DNA of 64,000 nt from Polynucleobacter necessarius (lineage in GTDB: Bacteria > Pseudomonadota > Gammaproteobacteria > Burkholderiales > Burkholderiaceae), in assembly GCF_900096755.1 (NCBI RefSeq), contig NZ_LT615227.1:708457-772456 (forward strand). The letters are read 5' to 3'. Below the pieces are notes generated by a model. That model was not told where the DNA came from. It searched no databases and saw nothing but the letters and a program-made list of their open reading frames with translations. How positions within the stretch are numbered: position 1 is the first letter of the stretch; the number at the start of each line of letters is the position of its first letter. Position numbers and translations under genes: made by a program. Positions 41,741 through 51,661 of this stretch are shown piece after piece.

Positions 41741-43204
41741 TTAAGCGGGCTGTACTTCTGAAAGGTTTTTTGAGAAGGTGTTGGCCAGCCAACTTGTAAC
41801 CCGATCAAAGCGATAGCGCCTTTGACGTAAATTACCTTTAATATCTAATTCTGAGCCCACAAAAGCTTTGCCTGCTGCCAATAGAGCTCGACGCTGCTGA
41901 ATGGTTTCTATCTGAATTAATCTCGGCAAAATTTTTGGCAATTCCCAGCGAATATCGACCACTACGCAATGTTCATGCTGTAGCTGACCTACCTCGCAAA
42001 GTAATAACTCTGCTTTGGTGAAGTTAAATTGGTTGGCAATAACAATACGATGGCATAACAATAACCAATCTTCATCTAGCTTATGTTCTGCATGATGATT
42101 AATAGCTTGTTCGGCAAATTGCGCGAGTTCTAGCCATTCATTCGATTTGGGATCTGGACAGCTCCCCAAAATTTTTCCGAGCAATTCTTTTGCTTCGGGG
42201 ATGCCTTGTTGGTGCGCTTGCCAAACCCAATAGGATGCTTGTAGGCCGCGCACTTTTTCATCGCTCTTTTCGCGCTTTCGCCAAAGGTTAGCTCCTTTTC
42301 GGAGTTGCGCCTGCGGGTGCCCTAAGTCAGCAGCGCGATCAAAGCAGCGATCACTCTCTGTTGCGTTGTATCCGGAGAATTGAGGGCGGCGATAGATTTT
42401 ACCTAATGCATACCAAGCATCGCGATCGCCATCTTTTGCGGCAAGCTCCAGCCAGTGCGCCGCTTTTTTAAGTGAGGCGTTTGGTTTTCCTTCTGCAGCA
42501 GATTCGTTGCTATCTAGCTGAGCAAGGCGCAAACCCAATGTGAGTTTTGCAATAGTTAATCCAAGTTCAGCCGCTTGAGTTAGAGCATCTTCATTTCCAT
42601 CCTCAAGCCAAACACCCCATAGCGAGGTGAGGGCTTCATTCTTTGGCTGTAATTTAATAAGCAACTCTTTTGCATTTGATGCAAAAGCGGAGTCACTCCC
42701 CGCCAATTCTTGTAAATACTGCTTCACAATTTTTTGTAGCCCAATTAAATCTAAATGGCTCATTTTTTCCAGAGAGGTTGTTTCTTTTCGCGTTTTGATC
42801 CAATCGACCAGGCTAGATTGAATCTCTTGATTTAGCGGGTTGATCAAAAGATTTGCCAGCTGCCATTTGGCAGCTTGTTGGGATTGGACGTCGCCATTTC
42901 CTTCTGCCAGCCTCCAAAAAGTGTCCCAGCCAAAACTGAATGCAGGGGAGCCAAAAGTATCAGCAAGGGGGATATTGGCTATTTGGGATAAAACATTCAA
43001 AACTGATTCACCCTCTGAGCTTTGGCCTTCAGGCTTTTGATTTGCAATGGAAAAATAAGATTTTTCTAGCCAAATCAAGGCATTAGAGGGTTGGATGGGG
43101 GTTTTAAACGCCCCAGTGAGGTAAGCCTGTGCTAATTTTTGTTGCGCTAATACATCGCCCAAGCGGGCTGAACTGAGTATTTTTAAGAATTCGCGACTTG
43201 CCAT
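41741..43204 (-). CDS. Sel1-like repeat protein of unknown role
   Basis: From ATG at 43204 the product has 487 residues without signal peptide or membrane segment. Helical Sel1/TPR-type repeats are visible, for example LGDVLAQQKLAQAYLTG (about residues 12-28), AAHWLELAAKDGDRDAWYAL and FDRAADLGHPQAQLRKGANL. Such repeats mediate protein contacts; the function is not known. A TTG extension of nine codons is possible but lacks support. It faces tatC and diverges from the porin. Confidence 0.85.
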   Translation of the reverse strand: MASREFLKILSSARLGDVLAQQKLAQAYLTGAFKTPIQPSNALIWLEKSYFSIANQKPEGQSSEGESVLNVLSQIANIPLADTFGSPAFSFGWDTFWRLAEGNGDVQSQQAAKWQLANLLINPLNQEIQSSLVDWIKTRKETTSLEKMSHLDLIGLQKIVKQYLQELAGSDSAFASNAKELLIKLQPKNEALTSLWGVWLEDGNEDALTQAAELGLTIAKLTLGLRLAQLDSNESAAEGKPNASLKKAAHWLELAAKDGDRDAWYALGKIYRRPQFSGYNATESDRCFDRAADLGHPQAQLRKGANLWRKREKSDEKVRGLQASYWVWQAHQQGIPEAKELLGKILGSCPDPKSNEWLELAQFAEQAINHHAEHKLDEDWLLLCHRIVIANQFNFTKAELLLCEVGQLQHEHCVVVDIRWELPKILPRLIQIETIQQRRALLAAGKAFVGSELDIKGNLRQRRYRFDRVTSWLANTFSKNLSEVQPA

Positions 43205-43293
43205 ATGACAATTTTGGCATTCCAAGGGCAAAAAAGGTGGAAATCAGGGCTCTTGTTGCCGAGATACAACGAAGGAAGCCAAAAAACTACCTT

Positions 43294-43320
43294 TTGACAA
43301 GCAAAAAGAGCTCCTAAATA
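43294..43320 (+). promoter_or_regulatory. Possible porin promoter
   Basis: TTGACA at 43294-43299 is a perfect -35 match. TAAATA at 43315-43320 could be the -10, but the spacer is only 15 bases. The leader to the porin ATG would be about 90 bases. Nothing else stands out in 43205-43415. Confidence 0.3.
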
Positions 43321-43415
43321 CCCTTACCCCCAGTCTAGCTGGGCAAAAGAAGCAAAATTCATAGGTCCCAGTTTTATTTGGGCATTACTTTTATTAATTT
43401 TTGGAGATTTAAAGA

Positions 43416-44642
43416 ATGAAAAAATCGCTATTAGCAGTTGCAGCTATCGGTGCATTTGCGTCTGCTGCTCAAGCTCAGTCAAGCGTTACTGTATACGGCC
43501 TCTTGGACGTTGGTTACATCGGTAACAACTCAAAAGCAACAGCCGCTAACGTGCAATCTGCACAAACTGGTAGCTCTTTCAGCCAATCAGCTGAATCAAC
43601 AAGCCGTTTAGGTTTCAAAGGTACTGAAGATTTGGGCGGCGGTATGTCTGCATTCTTCACTGTTGAAACAGGTTTGACACCATCACAAGTTAACGCTTCA
43701 CCATGGAATAACCGTCAAGCATTTGCTGGCGTTAAAAAGAATGGTATCGGCCAATTCGCTATCGGTACTCAGTACACTCCAGTTCACGCTGCTGTTTCAG
43801 CAACTGATCCTGGCGAAGCAAACAACATGGTTGGTAACGTAATTTACGCAACTAACACTGCTGGTATTGGTAACACAACACAAGCAACTACTGTTGCAAC
43901 ATCTACCAACGGTGGTACTGATGCTTACACAGTTCGTACAGCAAACACATTGAAAGTTCAAAGCGACAACTTCGCTGGTTTCGTAGGTACAGCAATCTAC
44001 ACAATGAACAATCAAAACAACAACCAAACTGGTAACTACAATACCTCTACAGGTAGCGCAGCTGGTGGTGTTAACAACAACAGCGGTTGGGGTCTTGGCG
44101 TTAACTACACATGGCAAAAATTATTGGTAACTGCAAACTACCAGTCATTCAAGTCTGTTAACCCATACACATTGACTACTACAGCTTCAGGCTCTTCAGT
44201 TGCTACAACTCCAGCGCCTTCTTTGTATAGCACTGTTGGCGGTTCAAACATTCAAGATAACCAAGCTTACATCGCTGCAACATATGACTTCGGCATCTTG
44301 AAGGCATGCGCTCAGTGGGTTAACCGTAAAGCAACATCTACAATCAACTCTAGCTACTACGCTAGCCGTAGCGCACAGCAGATTGGTGTACGTAGCTACA
44401 TCACTCCAGCTATCGAAGCTTGGGCAAGCGTTGGTAACGGTCGTATCGACACACTCGGTACAAACTCACCAACAGCTAACTTCACAGCGTATCAGTTAGG
44501 TTCTAACTACTACCTCAGCAAGCGTACAAACTTGTATGCTATCTACGGTTCAGCACAAACTTCAAGCGTAAACGTTCAAGGTAGCGGTAACACAGCTGCT
44601 AGCAACAACAACTACGCTTTAGGCTTGCGTCACACTTTCTAA
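43416..44642 (+). CDS. Gram-negative general porin (OmpC/Omp32-like)
   Basis: This is a trimeric outer-membrane beta-barrel porin of the beta-proteobacterial class. The 408 residues start with a signal peptide (1-20, ending AQA), then the typical first strand SSVTVYGLLDVGY. They include TSRLGFKGTEDLGGGMSAFF and end with the C-terminal phenylalanine (YALGLRHTF) recognised by the BAM machine. Asn/Thr/Ser-rich loops occupy residues 135-210. Good GGAG site upstream and a strong terminator downstream suggest high single-gene expression. Confidence 0.95.
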   Translation: MKKSLLAVAAIGAFASAAQAQSSVTVYGLLDVGYIGNNSKATAANVQSAQTGSSFSQSAESTSRLGFKGTEDLGGGMSAFFTVETGLTPSQVNASPWNNRQAFAGVKKNGIGQFAIGTQYTPVHAAVSATDPGEANNMVGNVIYATNTAGIGNTTQATTVATSTNGGTDAYTVRTANTLKVQSDNFAGFVGTAIYTMNNQNNNQTGNYNTSTGSAAGGVNNNSGWGLGVNYTWQKLLVTANYQSFKSVNPYTLTTTASGSSVATTPAPSLYSTVGGSNIQDNQAYIAATYDFGILKACAQWVNRKATSTINSSYYASRSAQQIGVRSYITPAIEAWASVGNGRIDTLGTNSPTANFTAYQLGSNYYLSKRTNLYAIYGSAQTSSVNVQGSGNTAASNNNYALGLRHTF

Positions 44643-44690
44643 TTTAAAGCTAGCGTAAGCTAGTAACGAATTAGATTAGTAGCAAATTAA

Positions 44691-44716
44691 CCCACTGTGG
44701 CAACACAGTGGGTTTT
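44691..44716 (+). terminator. Rho-independent terminator after the porin
   Basis: A perfect 9-bp stem CCCACTGTG / CACAGTGGG with the tetraloop GCAA is followed by TTTT. It stands about 50 bases after the porin stop. Confidence 0.92.
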
Positions 44717-44753
44717 ACGCGGAGTGTCCAATAAATAATTCAATTGGGATGTC

Positions 44754-46890
44754 TCAGTTATGGAGTGGGTGCAGCTTGTTGAGAATCGCAAACTTCCATT
44801 GGTGTTGTATAGCTTGTGACGATTTAATTTATACAGTTCTGCAATATCGTTTTTGCAGCTTGAGTCTGTGGCAATTTTGATTGCTTGCCCTATGTAATCT
44901 TCTTTATTTTTCGCCATCAACTGCTCTAGCCCCATTTGTTCGAGCAGGCCGCTAGGCAAGTTGGCCGCGCATAAATTGACCTTTTTCCGTAACGATGGGT
45001 AGGCCACACTCTACCGCTTGGATTGCAGTGTTAAACCCAGAGAACCCTAGGGTAGCTAGAAAAACATTAGCCAATTTCATGAGCCCATGAAATTGGCTTG
45101 CTGAGAGCAGCGGAATAAAAACTACCTGATGATCAAAATGGAGATTTGCATCTGAAAACTGCTTGGATAAGCGTGTTTTTTAAGACCTCCATTGGACTGT
45201 CTGGGAACTTGAAAAATACAAATTGGGCATTTGGTAGTTGGCGTGCAATCTCAACCAAGACCCAGTCATTTTCTGGGTTGTATTTGTAGGGGGTACCAGG
45301 GCACAACAGTATTGGACGATCAGCATGAATGCCCAGAGACGCCAAGTCTGGAGTGACAGATTCGGCCGGATAAGGTTGGTAGTGGCACCCTAAATTGGGT
45401 AGGCTGATTAATTGCTCGCTGTAATAATTTTGCGAAAGCGGATCTTCAAATCGCTCGGCAGATAAGTAGTAGTCAATGCTTGGCAAGCCAGAGGTTTCAG
45501 GGTGGCCCCAGGCCGCAATTTGTACCTTTGCGATGCGTAGGCTTGCAAGTTGGCAGGTGAGCCGATCCATGCCAATTTCAGGGTAAATAAGGCAGTCCAG
45601 CCCCTTGTCTTGAATCGCATTCGCCCACTGTGTAATGCCGAATTTACCTTGAGTAAAGCTTGCGGCTAATAATTTGGCGGCTTGCGTTTCCTCGTCCGAT
45701 TTTTCACCAAGATGAAAGAGGTGAAGCTCGAATATGTTCCGGTCTAGGTGGCTTACCCAGCCTTTAATAATTGCGTCCCATACTGAATGTCGATGCAGAT
45801 ACCCGCTCACAATGCCTATTTTTGATTTTCTGAGTTGCAATACGTGGCGCGGGTGCAGAAATAGTAGATTGCATACCCTTCATTAACTCAATGCAAATAG
45901 AGCCGTAGCGAGAAAGAAGGCGCTTGTTATTGGTATTTTGGTAGGCGAGAAAAAATGGCTGGTGGCTGCCAACAATATGATGGCTATCTTTAATGTGAGC
46001 TTTTACAAAACTCTCAAGGCTGGCCAGCATCGTCTCAAAGGTTTTTCTAGATTCTTGCAACTCCTGTTTGTTGGAGTAGATCTTGGGAATTCTTGAAAGA
46101 GTCATCGCATAGCGCGCCTCTAAACAGTTGGGATCAATTTTTAGCGCGGCTTCATAGTAGCGCAGTGATTGGCTTGCACTATTGAGTTCATCATAGTTGT
46201 CGCCATTATTGATGTAGGCTTCTAGATAATTGGGTTCAAGTTCAATGGCTTTATCAAAGTATTTAATGGCACCCTGAAAATCTTTTATATTTTGAAATAG
46301 AGTTCCGTAATTGAAATACGCATCTGCGTAATTAGCTTGAATAGCCAGCGCTTGTTGGTAGCTTTTTAAAGCCTCAGGGTATTGGCCAAGCTCTTGCAAG
46401 GCATTCCCGCGATTATTCAATGCCTCAGCATATTGAGGGGCAAGAGAAATCGCTTTATCGTAATTTACGACGGCCTTGGAGAAGTCTCTTAACTCTTGGA
46501 ATGTATTTGCAGTATTGAAGTAGGCTTCTGCATACTGCGGAGCAATTTTTGCGCTTGTTTGGAAATCTGCAAGCGCCGACTGAAACTCACCCAATTGATA
46601 TTGGACTAAGCCACGATTTAAATAAACATGCTCATTTTTCGGATTAATGGCAATTGCTTGATTAAATAGCTTGATAGCTTCAGGACATTCGCCCGTTTGC
46701 GCTTTTAAGACCCCTAAAAACTGCAATGCTTCAAAAAGCTGCGGATTTAACCTCAGTGCTTCGCGATATTGAATTTCAGCAGTTGGCAGATTGCCTGCCT
46801 GGTGTGACTGGAGTCCGTTCTGAAAAAAATACTAGATTGGGATAGGGCTTCTGGTGACAATCCCATTTGAGTAATTTTTTTATTTGACAT
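44754..46890 (-). pseudogene. TPR/GT41 (O-GlcNAc-transferase-like) protein wrecked by five frameshifts
   Basis: The gene read from ATG at 46890. Successive frames encode an N-terminus (MSNKKITQMGLSPEALSQ), at least six TPR repeats (for example AEAYFNTANTFQELRDFSKA and ADAYFNYGTLFQNIKDFQGA) and the GT41 domain (KIGIVSGYLHRHSVWDAI, ILLCPGTPYKYNPEND). The end carries SGLLEQMGLEQL and LNKLHPLHN before a TGA at 44754. Frames change at 46823-46829 (T run of 7 where 8 are needed), about 45845, about 45165 (extra C), about 44964 (GGCC for GGC) and about 44784. Such proteins glycosylate proteins such as flagellin or adhesins. This copy cannot make a full product. Confidence 0.92.
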
Positions 46891-46988
46891 TAGTTGCTCA
46901 AGATGAGGCTTTAGTAAGGCTGTTCAGTAGGTTGGACATTGCCATCTTTGGATGACGTATTAATGGCGACTGAAATGTATGATAGCCG

Positions 46989-48167
46989 TTAATTCATGGT
47001 CTTTGGCTTTGGTCGTTTGCCAGTTTGCACTTTCAGACTCAACTCTTTTCCTTTGCGCAAGACTTTTAAGTTGGCTTCATTACCAGGTTCAATTTGCGCA
47101 ATTTGATTGAGAAGCTGCCTTACATCTTTGCAGCTATCTCCATTGACCGCTATCAGCACGTCACCGGGCACTACGCCACCCCTAGCTGCTGGCCCACCCT
47201 CAAGAACGCCTGATAGAAGTACTCCAACGGTATTGGTTGGCAGTCCAAGCGACTCCAAGAGTTCCTTGTTCAGATTCTGTGGCTCCACACCAATCCACCC
47301 CCTGGTGACGCTGCCATTACTAAGAATGGATTCCATCACTTGTTTGGCGAGATTGATCGGTATCGCAAACCCAATACCCATTGAGCCGCCATTGTTGGAA
47401 TAAATTGCCGTATTGATGCCGATGAGATTGCCTCTGGTGTCAACTAATGCGCCACCCGAATTTCCGGGATTAATAGCGGCATCAGTTTGAATAAAGTTTT
47501 CAAATGTGTTGATACCGACATGGTCGCGTCCCAGCGCAGAAATAATTCCTGAAGTAACTGTCTGGCCAACTCCAAAGGGATTTCCGATAGCAAGAACGAC
47601 ATCGCCAACATGAGCAGAGTCAATTTTTCCAAGAGTAATGGGCGGAGGTAATTGCTTGGCATCAATCTTTAGTACTGCGATATCAGTCTCAGGATCGCTG
47701 CCAATAATTTTTGCTTTAAATTTTCTACCGTCTGCAAGTGCCACATCAATTTCGTCAGCATCACTAATTACATGATGGTTGGTAAGAATGATTCCCTCGG
47801 GGCTGACTAAAACCCCTGAGCCCAGGCTGGAGCTGGGTTCGAAGTCTGGTGGTTGGTCGCCAAAAAAGAATTTAAATAAAGGGTCCGCAGAATTTCCACC
47901 ATTACCTTTTCGGGTCTTAGGTTTTGCTGATACCTTACTTGTAAAAATATTGACAACTGCAGGCATCGATTTTTTGACTGCATCATGATAAGAGCCTGGG
48001 TTGGTTACGGCACTGTCGTAAGAACCCTCTTTCAGAGTAACGCCCTGTACCATTGAGCTCATTTGAGCGTCGGTTAGCCAACTTGGCTTTAGTGTGGCAA
48101 TAATAAAGAATGCAGCTAAGAAAATGGTTACCACTTGTGCAAACAGTAACCATAGTCTATTAAACAT
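46989..48167 (-). CDS. HtrA-family periplasmic serine protease (DegQ/DegS-like)
   Basis: The 392-residue protein has one N-terminal membrane anchor or uncleaved signal (about 5-25), a trypsin-like domain and one PDZ domain (about 290-385). The catalytic triad is His 132 (LTNHHVIS), Asp 162 (ETDIAVLKI) and Ser 237 (INPGNSGGAL). A single PDZ and an anchor resemble DegS, while its use in Burkholderiales is usually called DegQ or MucD-like. Likely envelope protein quality control. Confidence 0.92.
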   Translation of the reverse strand: MFNRLWLLFAQVVTIFLAAFFIIATLKPSWLTDAQMSSMVQGVTLKEGSYDSAVTNPGSYHDAVKKSMPAVVNIFTSKVSAKPKTRKGNGGNSADPLFKFFFGDQPPDFEPSSSLGSGVLVSPEGIILTNHHVISDADEIDVALADGRKFKAKIIGSDPETDIAVLKIDAKQLPPPITLGKIDSAHVGDVVLAIGNPFGVGQTVTSGIISALGRDHVGINTFENFIQTDAAINPGNSGGALVDTRGNLIGINTAIYSNNGGSMGIGFAIPINLAKQVMESILSNGSVTRGWIGVEPQNLNKELLESLGLPTNTVGVLLSGVLEGGPAARGGVVPGDVLIAVNGDSCKDVRQLLNQIAQIEPGNEANLKVLRKGKELSLKVQTGKRPKPKTMN

Positions 48168-48190
48168 TGTGTAGCGATTAAAGATAAAAA

Positions 48191-48613
48191 TTATTTCTTG
48201 AGGCTATCGCGAATTTCTCTTAACAACACAATATCTTCTGGTGTTGGTGGAGCGGGCGGCGCATCGAGAAGTCTGACTTTATTAACGACCTTGACCATTT
48301 GAAAAATAACAAATGCCAGCAGAATGAAATTAATTGAAATGGTGATGAAATTGCCATAAGCAAAAATGGGCACGCCCGCTTTTTTGAGGGCGTCAAACGT
48401 TCTAGGCACTCCTTCTGGAACATGGCCCAGGACCACAAATAGGTTTGTAAAGTCGATATGACCCTCTAAAAGGGTCGAAATTACGGGCATGACGATGTCA
48501 TTGACCAGGGAATCCACGATTTTTCCAAAAGCGCCGCCAATAATGACGCCGACTGCCAAATCGATCACATTGCCCTTGACTGCAAAGTCCCGAAACTCCT
48601 TTAAAACGCTCAT
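48191..48613 (-). CDS. mscL: Large-conductance mechanosensitive channel
   Basis: MscL opens on membrane stretch to release solutes during osmotic downshock. From ATG at 48613 (GGAAG seven bases upstream) the product has 140 residues, with [24 protein letters not shown] in the first membrane helix, a second helix ([19 protein letters not shown]) and a charged C-terminal helix. A 13-codon extension upstream is unsupported. Confidence 0.95.
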   Translation of the reverse strand: MSVLKEFRDFAVKGNVIDLAVGVIIGGAFGKIVDSLVNDIVMPVISTLLEGHIDFTNLFVVLGHVPEGVPRTFDALKKAGVPIFAYGNFITISINFILLAFVIFQMVKVVNKVRLLDAPPAPPTPEDIVLLREIRDSLKK

Positions 48614-48739
48614 AAAGGCTTCCTTTTTTGATTTGATCCTGATTAACCCCATAACTTTCTTGCTTACCCCACTTTTTACCTTAAAATCCTACCTTTAAGC
48701 AATTTCCACCCATAAATACCCTTTTTAGGAATTTTGTAA

Positions 48740-49342
48740 ATGAGTGACAAGCCCTGTATGGACAAGGATCGCCGCAACTGGCTGATCGCCACTTCGGCAG
48801 TAGGTGGCATTGGTGCGGCCGCAGCCCTTTACCCTTTTGTAGACAGCTTTGAGCCATCTGAGCGCGCTAAGGCCGCTGGAGCAGCTGTTGAAATCGATAT
48901 CGCGGGCATGCAGCCTGATGAGATGAGAATGGTTGAATGGCGCGGTAAGCCTGTATGGGTGGTACGTCGTACCCCTGAGCAGGTAGCCGAGCTGTCTAAG
49001 ATTGATGGCGAATTGGCTGACCCAGACTCTTTGCGTGATCCAGCGCAATTTACGCCTCCTTACGCCCAGAACCAGTGGCGCTCAATTAAGCCTGAGTACC
49101 TTGTAGTGGTTGGTATTTGCACCCATTTGGGCTGCTCTCCAACCCCAAAATTTGAATCAGGCGCTCAACCGTCTCTGCCAAACACTTGGCCGGGCGGCTT
49201 CCTCTGTCCATGCCATGGCTCCACATTTGATATGGCAGGCCGTGTATTTAAGAACAAACCAGCCCCAGATAACCTTGAAGTGCCGCCACATATGTATTTG
49301 AGCGACACCAAGATTCTGATCGGCGACGATAAGAAGGCCTAA
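48740..49342 (+). CDS. petA: Ubiquinol-cytochrome c reductase, Rieske iron-sulfur subunit
   Basis: PetA is the 2Fe-2S Rieske protein of the bc1 complex. The 200 residues have an N-terminal DRRNWLIATSA segment (twin-arginine-like DRR), one membrane helix and the cluster motifs CTHLGCSP and CPCHGSTFD. First of petABC. The 126-base gap before it, divergent from mscL, should hold both promoters. Confidence 0.97.
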   Translation: MSDKPCMDKDRRNWLIATSAVGGIGAAAALYPFVDSFEPSERAKAAGAAVEIDIAGMQPDEMRMVEWRGKPVWVVRRTPEQVAELSKIDGELADPDSLRDPAQFTPPYAQNQWRSIKPEYLVVVGICTHLGCSPTPKFESGAQPSLPNTWPGGFLCPCHGSTFDMAGRVFKNKPAPDNLEVPPHMYLSDTKILIGDDKKA

Positions 49343-49353
49343 GGAAGAAATAA

Positions 49354-50754
49354 ATGGCATTTCATGAAAAAGAAGTCCCAGCAAACGCTCCTGTTGCGCA
49401 GAAGGTGTTGGCTTGGGTTGACTCCCGTTTCCCCCTCACATCCTCGATTAAAGCCCATTTAACCGAGTATTACGCTCCTAAAAACCTCAACTTTTGGTAC
49501 TTTTTTGGTTCCTTAGCAATTGTGGTTTTGGCTTTGCAAATCATTACCGGTATTTTCTTGGTAATGAACTACAAGCCTGATGCTGCCAAGGCTTTCGAGT
49601 CTGTTGAGTACATCATGCGCGAAGTTCCATGGGGCTGGATGATTCGTTATCTCCATTCCACAGGCGCCTCCATGTTCTTCGTGGTGGTCTATTTGCACAT
49701 GTTCCGTGGTTTGATCTACGGTTCTTATCGCAAGCCACGTGAGTTGATTTGGATCTTCGGTTGCGCAATTTTCTTGTGCTTAATGGGCGAGGCTTTCTTC
49801 GGTTACTTGCTTCCGTGGGGTCAAATGTCCTACTGGGGCGCTCAAGTAATCGTGAACTTGTTCTCTGCAATTCCATTCATTGGTCCAGACCTCTCTTTAT
49901 GGTTGCGTGGTGACTATGTTGTTGGCGATGCCACCCTCAATCGCTTTTTTGCATTCCACGTCATCGCAATTCCATTGGTATTGATTGGTTTAGTTGCTGC
50001 TCACATCATTGCTTTGCATCAGGTTGGCTCAAACAATCCTGATGGCGTTGAAATTAAAGAGAATTTGGATGCGAATGGCCATCCTGTGGACGGTATTCCA
50101 TTCCACCCTTACTACACTGTCCATGACGTGTTTGGTTTGGGTGTGTTCTTGATGATTTTTGCTTGCATCGTATTCTTTGCACCAGAGATGGGTGGCTACT
50201 TCCTTGAAGCCAATAACTTCATCCCTGCAAATCCATTGCAAACCCCTCCGCACATTGCACCGGTTTGGTATTTCACTCCGTTCTACTCAATGTTGCGCGC
50301 AACAACTACTAACTTTTTGTTGCCTTTGTGGATATTCTTGGCAGTCATTCTTGGGATGTTTGCTCTCAGATCTGACGACAAAAAAGTAAAAGGCGCATGC
50401 GCAGCAATTGCTCTTGTATTGGCTGCTGGCTTCTACTTGTTTGATGCTAAGTTCTGGGGTGTAGTGATCATGGGTGGTTCAGTTGTGATCATGTTCTTCT
50501 TGCCTTGGCTCGATAAGTCACCGGTGAAATCAATTCGCTATCGTCCACAGTTCCATAAATACATTTATGGCGTGTTCGTTGTGAGCTTCATTATCTTGGG
50601 TTATTTAGGTATTGAGCCACCATCACCAGTGTTTGAAAAGATTTCTCAGGTATGCACTATTTATTATCTGGGCTTCTTCTTGGCAATGCCGTTCTGGAGC
50701 ACGCTTGGTACATTCAAGCCGGTTCCAACACGCGTTACTTTTAAGCCCCATTAA
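49354..50754 (+). CDS. petB: Ubiquinol-cytochrome c reductase, cytochrome b subunit
   Basis: PetB holds the two b haems and the quinol and quinone sites of complex III. The 466 residues contain the haem-histidine helices RYLHSTGASMFFVVVYLHMF and FHVIAIPLVLIGLVAAHI. The Qo-site tetrapeptide reads PVWY (in IAPVWYFTPFYSML) instead of PEWY, which I recall from other beta and gamma proteobacteria, so it is not taken as damage. petA is 11 bases upstream. Confidence 0.97.
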   Translation: MAFHEKEVPANAPVAQKVLAWVDSRFPLTSSIKAHLTEYYAPKNLNFWYFFGSLAIVVLALQIITGIFLVMNYKPDAAKAFESVEYIMREVPWGWMIRYLHSTGASMFFVVVYLHMFRGLIYGSYRKPRELIWIFGCAIFLCLMGEAFFGYLLPWGQMSYWGAQVIVNLFSAIPFIGPDLSLWLRGDYVVGDATLNRFFAFHVIAIPLVLIGLVAAHIIALHQVGSNNPDGVEIKENLDANGHPVDGIPFHPYYTVHDVFGLGVFLMIFACIVFFAPEMGGYFLEANNFIPANPLQTPPHIAPVWYFTPFYSMLRATTTNFLLPLWIFLAVILGMFALRSDDKKVKGACAAIALVLAAGFYLFDAKFWGVVIMGGSVVIMFFLPWLDKSPVKSIRYRPQFHKYIYGVFVVSFIILGYLGIEPPSPVFEKISQVCTIYYLGFFLAMPFWSTLGTFKPVPTRVTFKPH

Positions 50755-50785
50755 TTCAGACACCAAAGAGAAACTAGGAACTAGC

Positions 50786-51562
50786 ATGAAACGAATAATT
50801 CTGCAAACTTTGATGGGCGTCTGCCAAGCTACGGTTTTGGTTGCTGCCCTTGGCTTTGGTGTTGCTGCCAATGCAAATGAAGGCGGCTTTCCATTGGATA
50901 AAGTGCCTGACCGTGTAAGCAGCAATGCTTCATTGCAAAACGGCGCCAAGATATTTGTGAACTATTGCTTGAACTGCCATGCAGCTTCTAGCATGCGTTA
51001 CAACCGCTTGCGCGATATCGGTTTGACCGATCAGCAGATTAAAGACAATCTCATTTTGAACGACGCTAAAGTCGGCGATTTGATGACCACCTCCATGACA
51101 CCAAAAGAAGGCAAGGCGTTCTTTGGTAAAAACCCACCAGATTTATCTGTTGAGGCTCGTGCTCTTGGCACTGATTGGCTCTACACCTACTTCCGCACTT
51201 TCTATAAAGACGACACTACGCAAACAGGTTGGAATAACTTGGTTTACCCAAGCGTGGGTATGCCGCATGTCCTTTGGCAGTTGCAGGGTGAGCGTGCTGC
51301 GAAGTTTGAAGAGCATAAAGATCCGCATGACGAAGGCAGAATGGAAAAGGTTTTCGTTGGCTTTGAGCAGTTAACTCCAGGCACAATGAAGCCGCAAGAG
51401 TACGACGACAACATCGCCGACTTGGTTGCATTTATGTCATGGATGGCTGAGCCAGTGCAGTTGGAGCGCAAGCGTCTTGGCGTGATCGTGCTCCTATTCC
51501 TGGCAATCTTCACCATCTTGGCATGGCGTCTGAATAAAGCCTATTGGAAAGATATTCACTAA
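50786..51562 (+). CDS. petC: Ubiquinol-cytochrome c reductase, cytochrome c1 subunit
   Basis: PetC passes electrons from the Rieske centre to soluble cytochrome c. From ATG at 50786 (AGGA upstream) it has 258 residues, with a signal peptide (about 1-30), the haem motif CLNCHAASSMRYNRL, the ligand region around PSVGMPHVLW and a C-terminal membrane anchor. The frame is open further upstream inside petB but that part is not coding. Confidence 0.96.
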   Translation: MKRIILQTLMGVCQATVLVAALGFGVAANANEGGFPLDKVPDRVSSNASLQNGAKIFVNYCLNCHAASSMRYNRLRDIGLTDQQIKDNLILNDAKVGDLMTTSMTPKEGKAFFGKNPPDLSVEARALGTDWLYTYFRTFYKDDTTQTGWNNLVYPSVGMPHVLWQLQGERAAKFEEHKDPHDEGRMEKVFVGFEQLTPGTMKPQEYDDNIADLVAFMSWMAEPVQLERKRLGVIVLLFLAIFTILAWRLNKAYWKDIH

Positions 51563-51573
51563 TTCGATTTAGT

Positions 51574-51593
51574 GGGCCCTGCAGCTAGGGCCC
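51574..51593 (+). other. GC-rich hairpin between petC and sspA
   Basis: A perfect 7-bp stem GGGCCCT / AGGGCCC with the loop GCAGCT lies 11 bases after petC. No T-run follows on either strand, so it is not a standard intrinsic terminator. It could shield the 3' end of the pet mRNA or be a weakened terminator. Confidence 0.6.
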
Positions 51594-51661
51594 ATAAGTG
51601 AAGAGATTTAACACTGTTGTGCGTTTGTTGTATTGAAGTAGAAATTTAAGGAAATAAATTT

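Noticed and set aside
49354..50754. PVWY instead of PEWY in cytochrome b as a lesion
   Set aside because: This variant is, as far as I recall, normal in beta and gamma proteobacterial bc1 complexes, and the rest of the protein is intact.
50612..50785. Longer petC beginning within petB
   Set aside because: The N-terminal part is out-of-frame petB sequence. The ATG at 50786 has AGGA upstream and begins a proper signal peptide.
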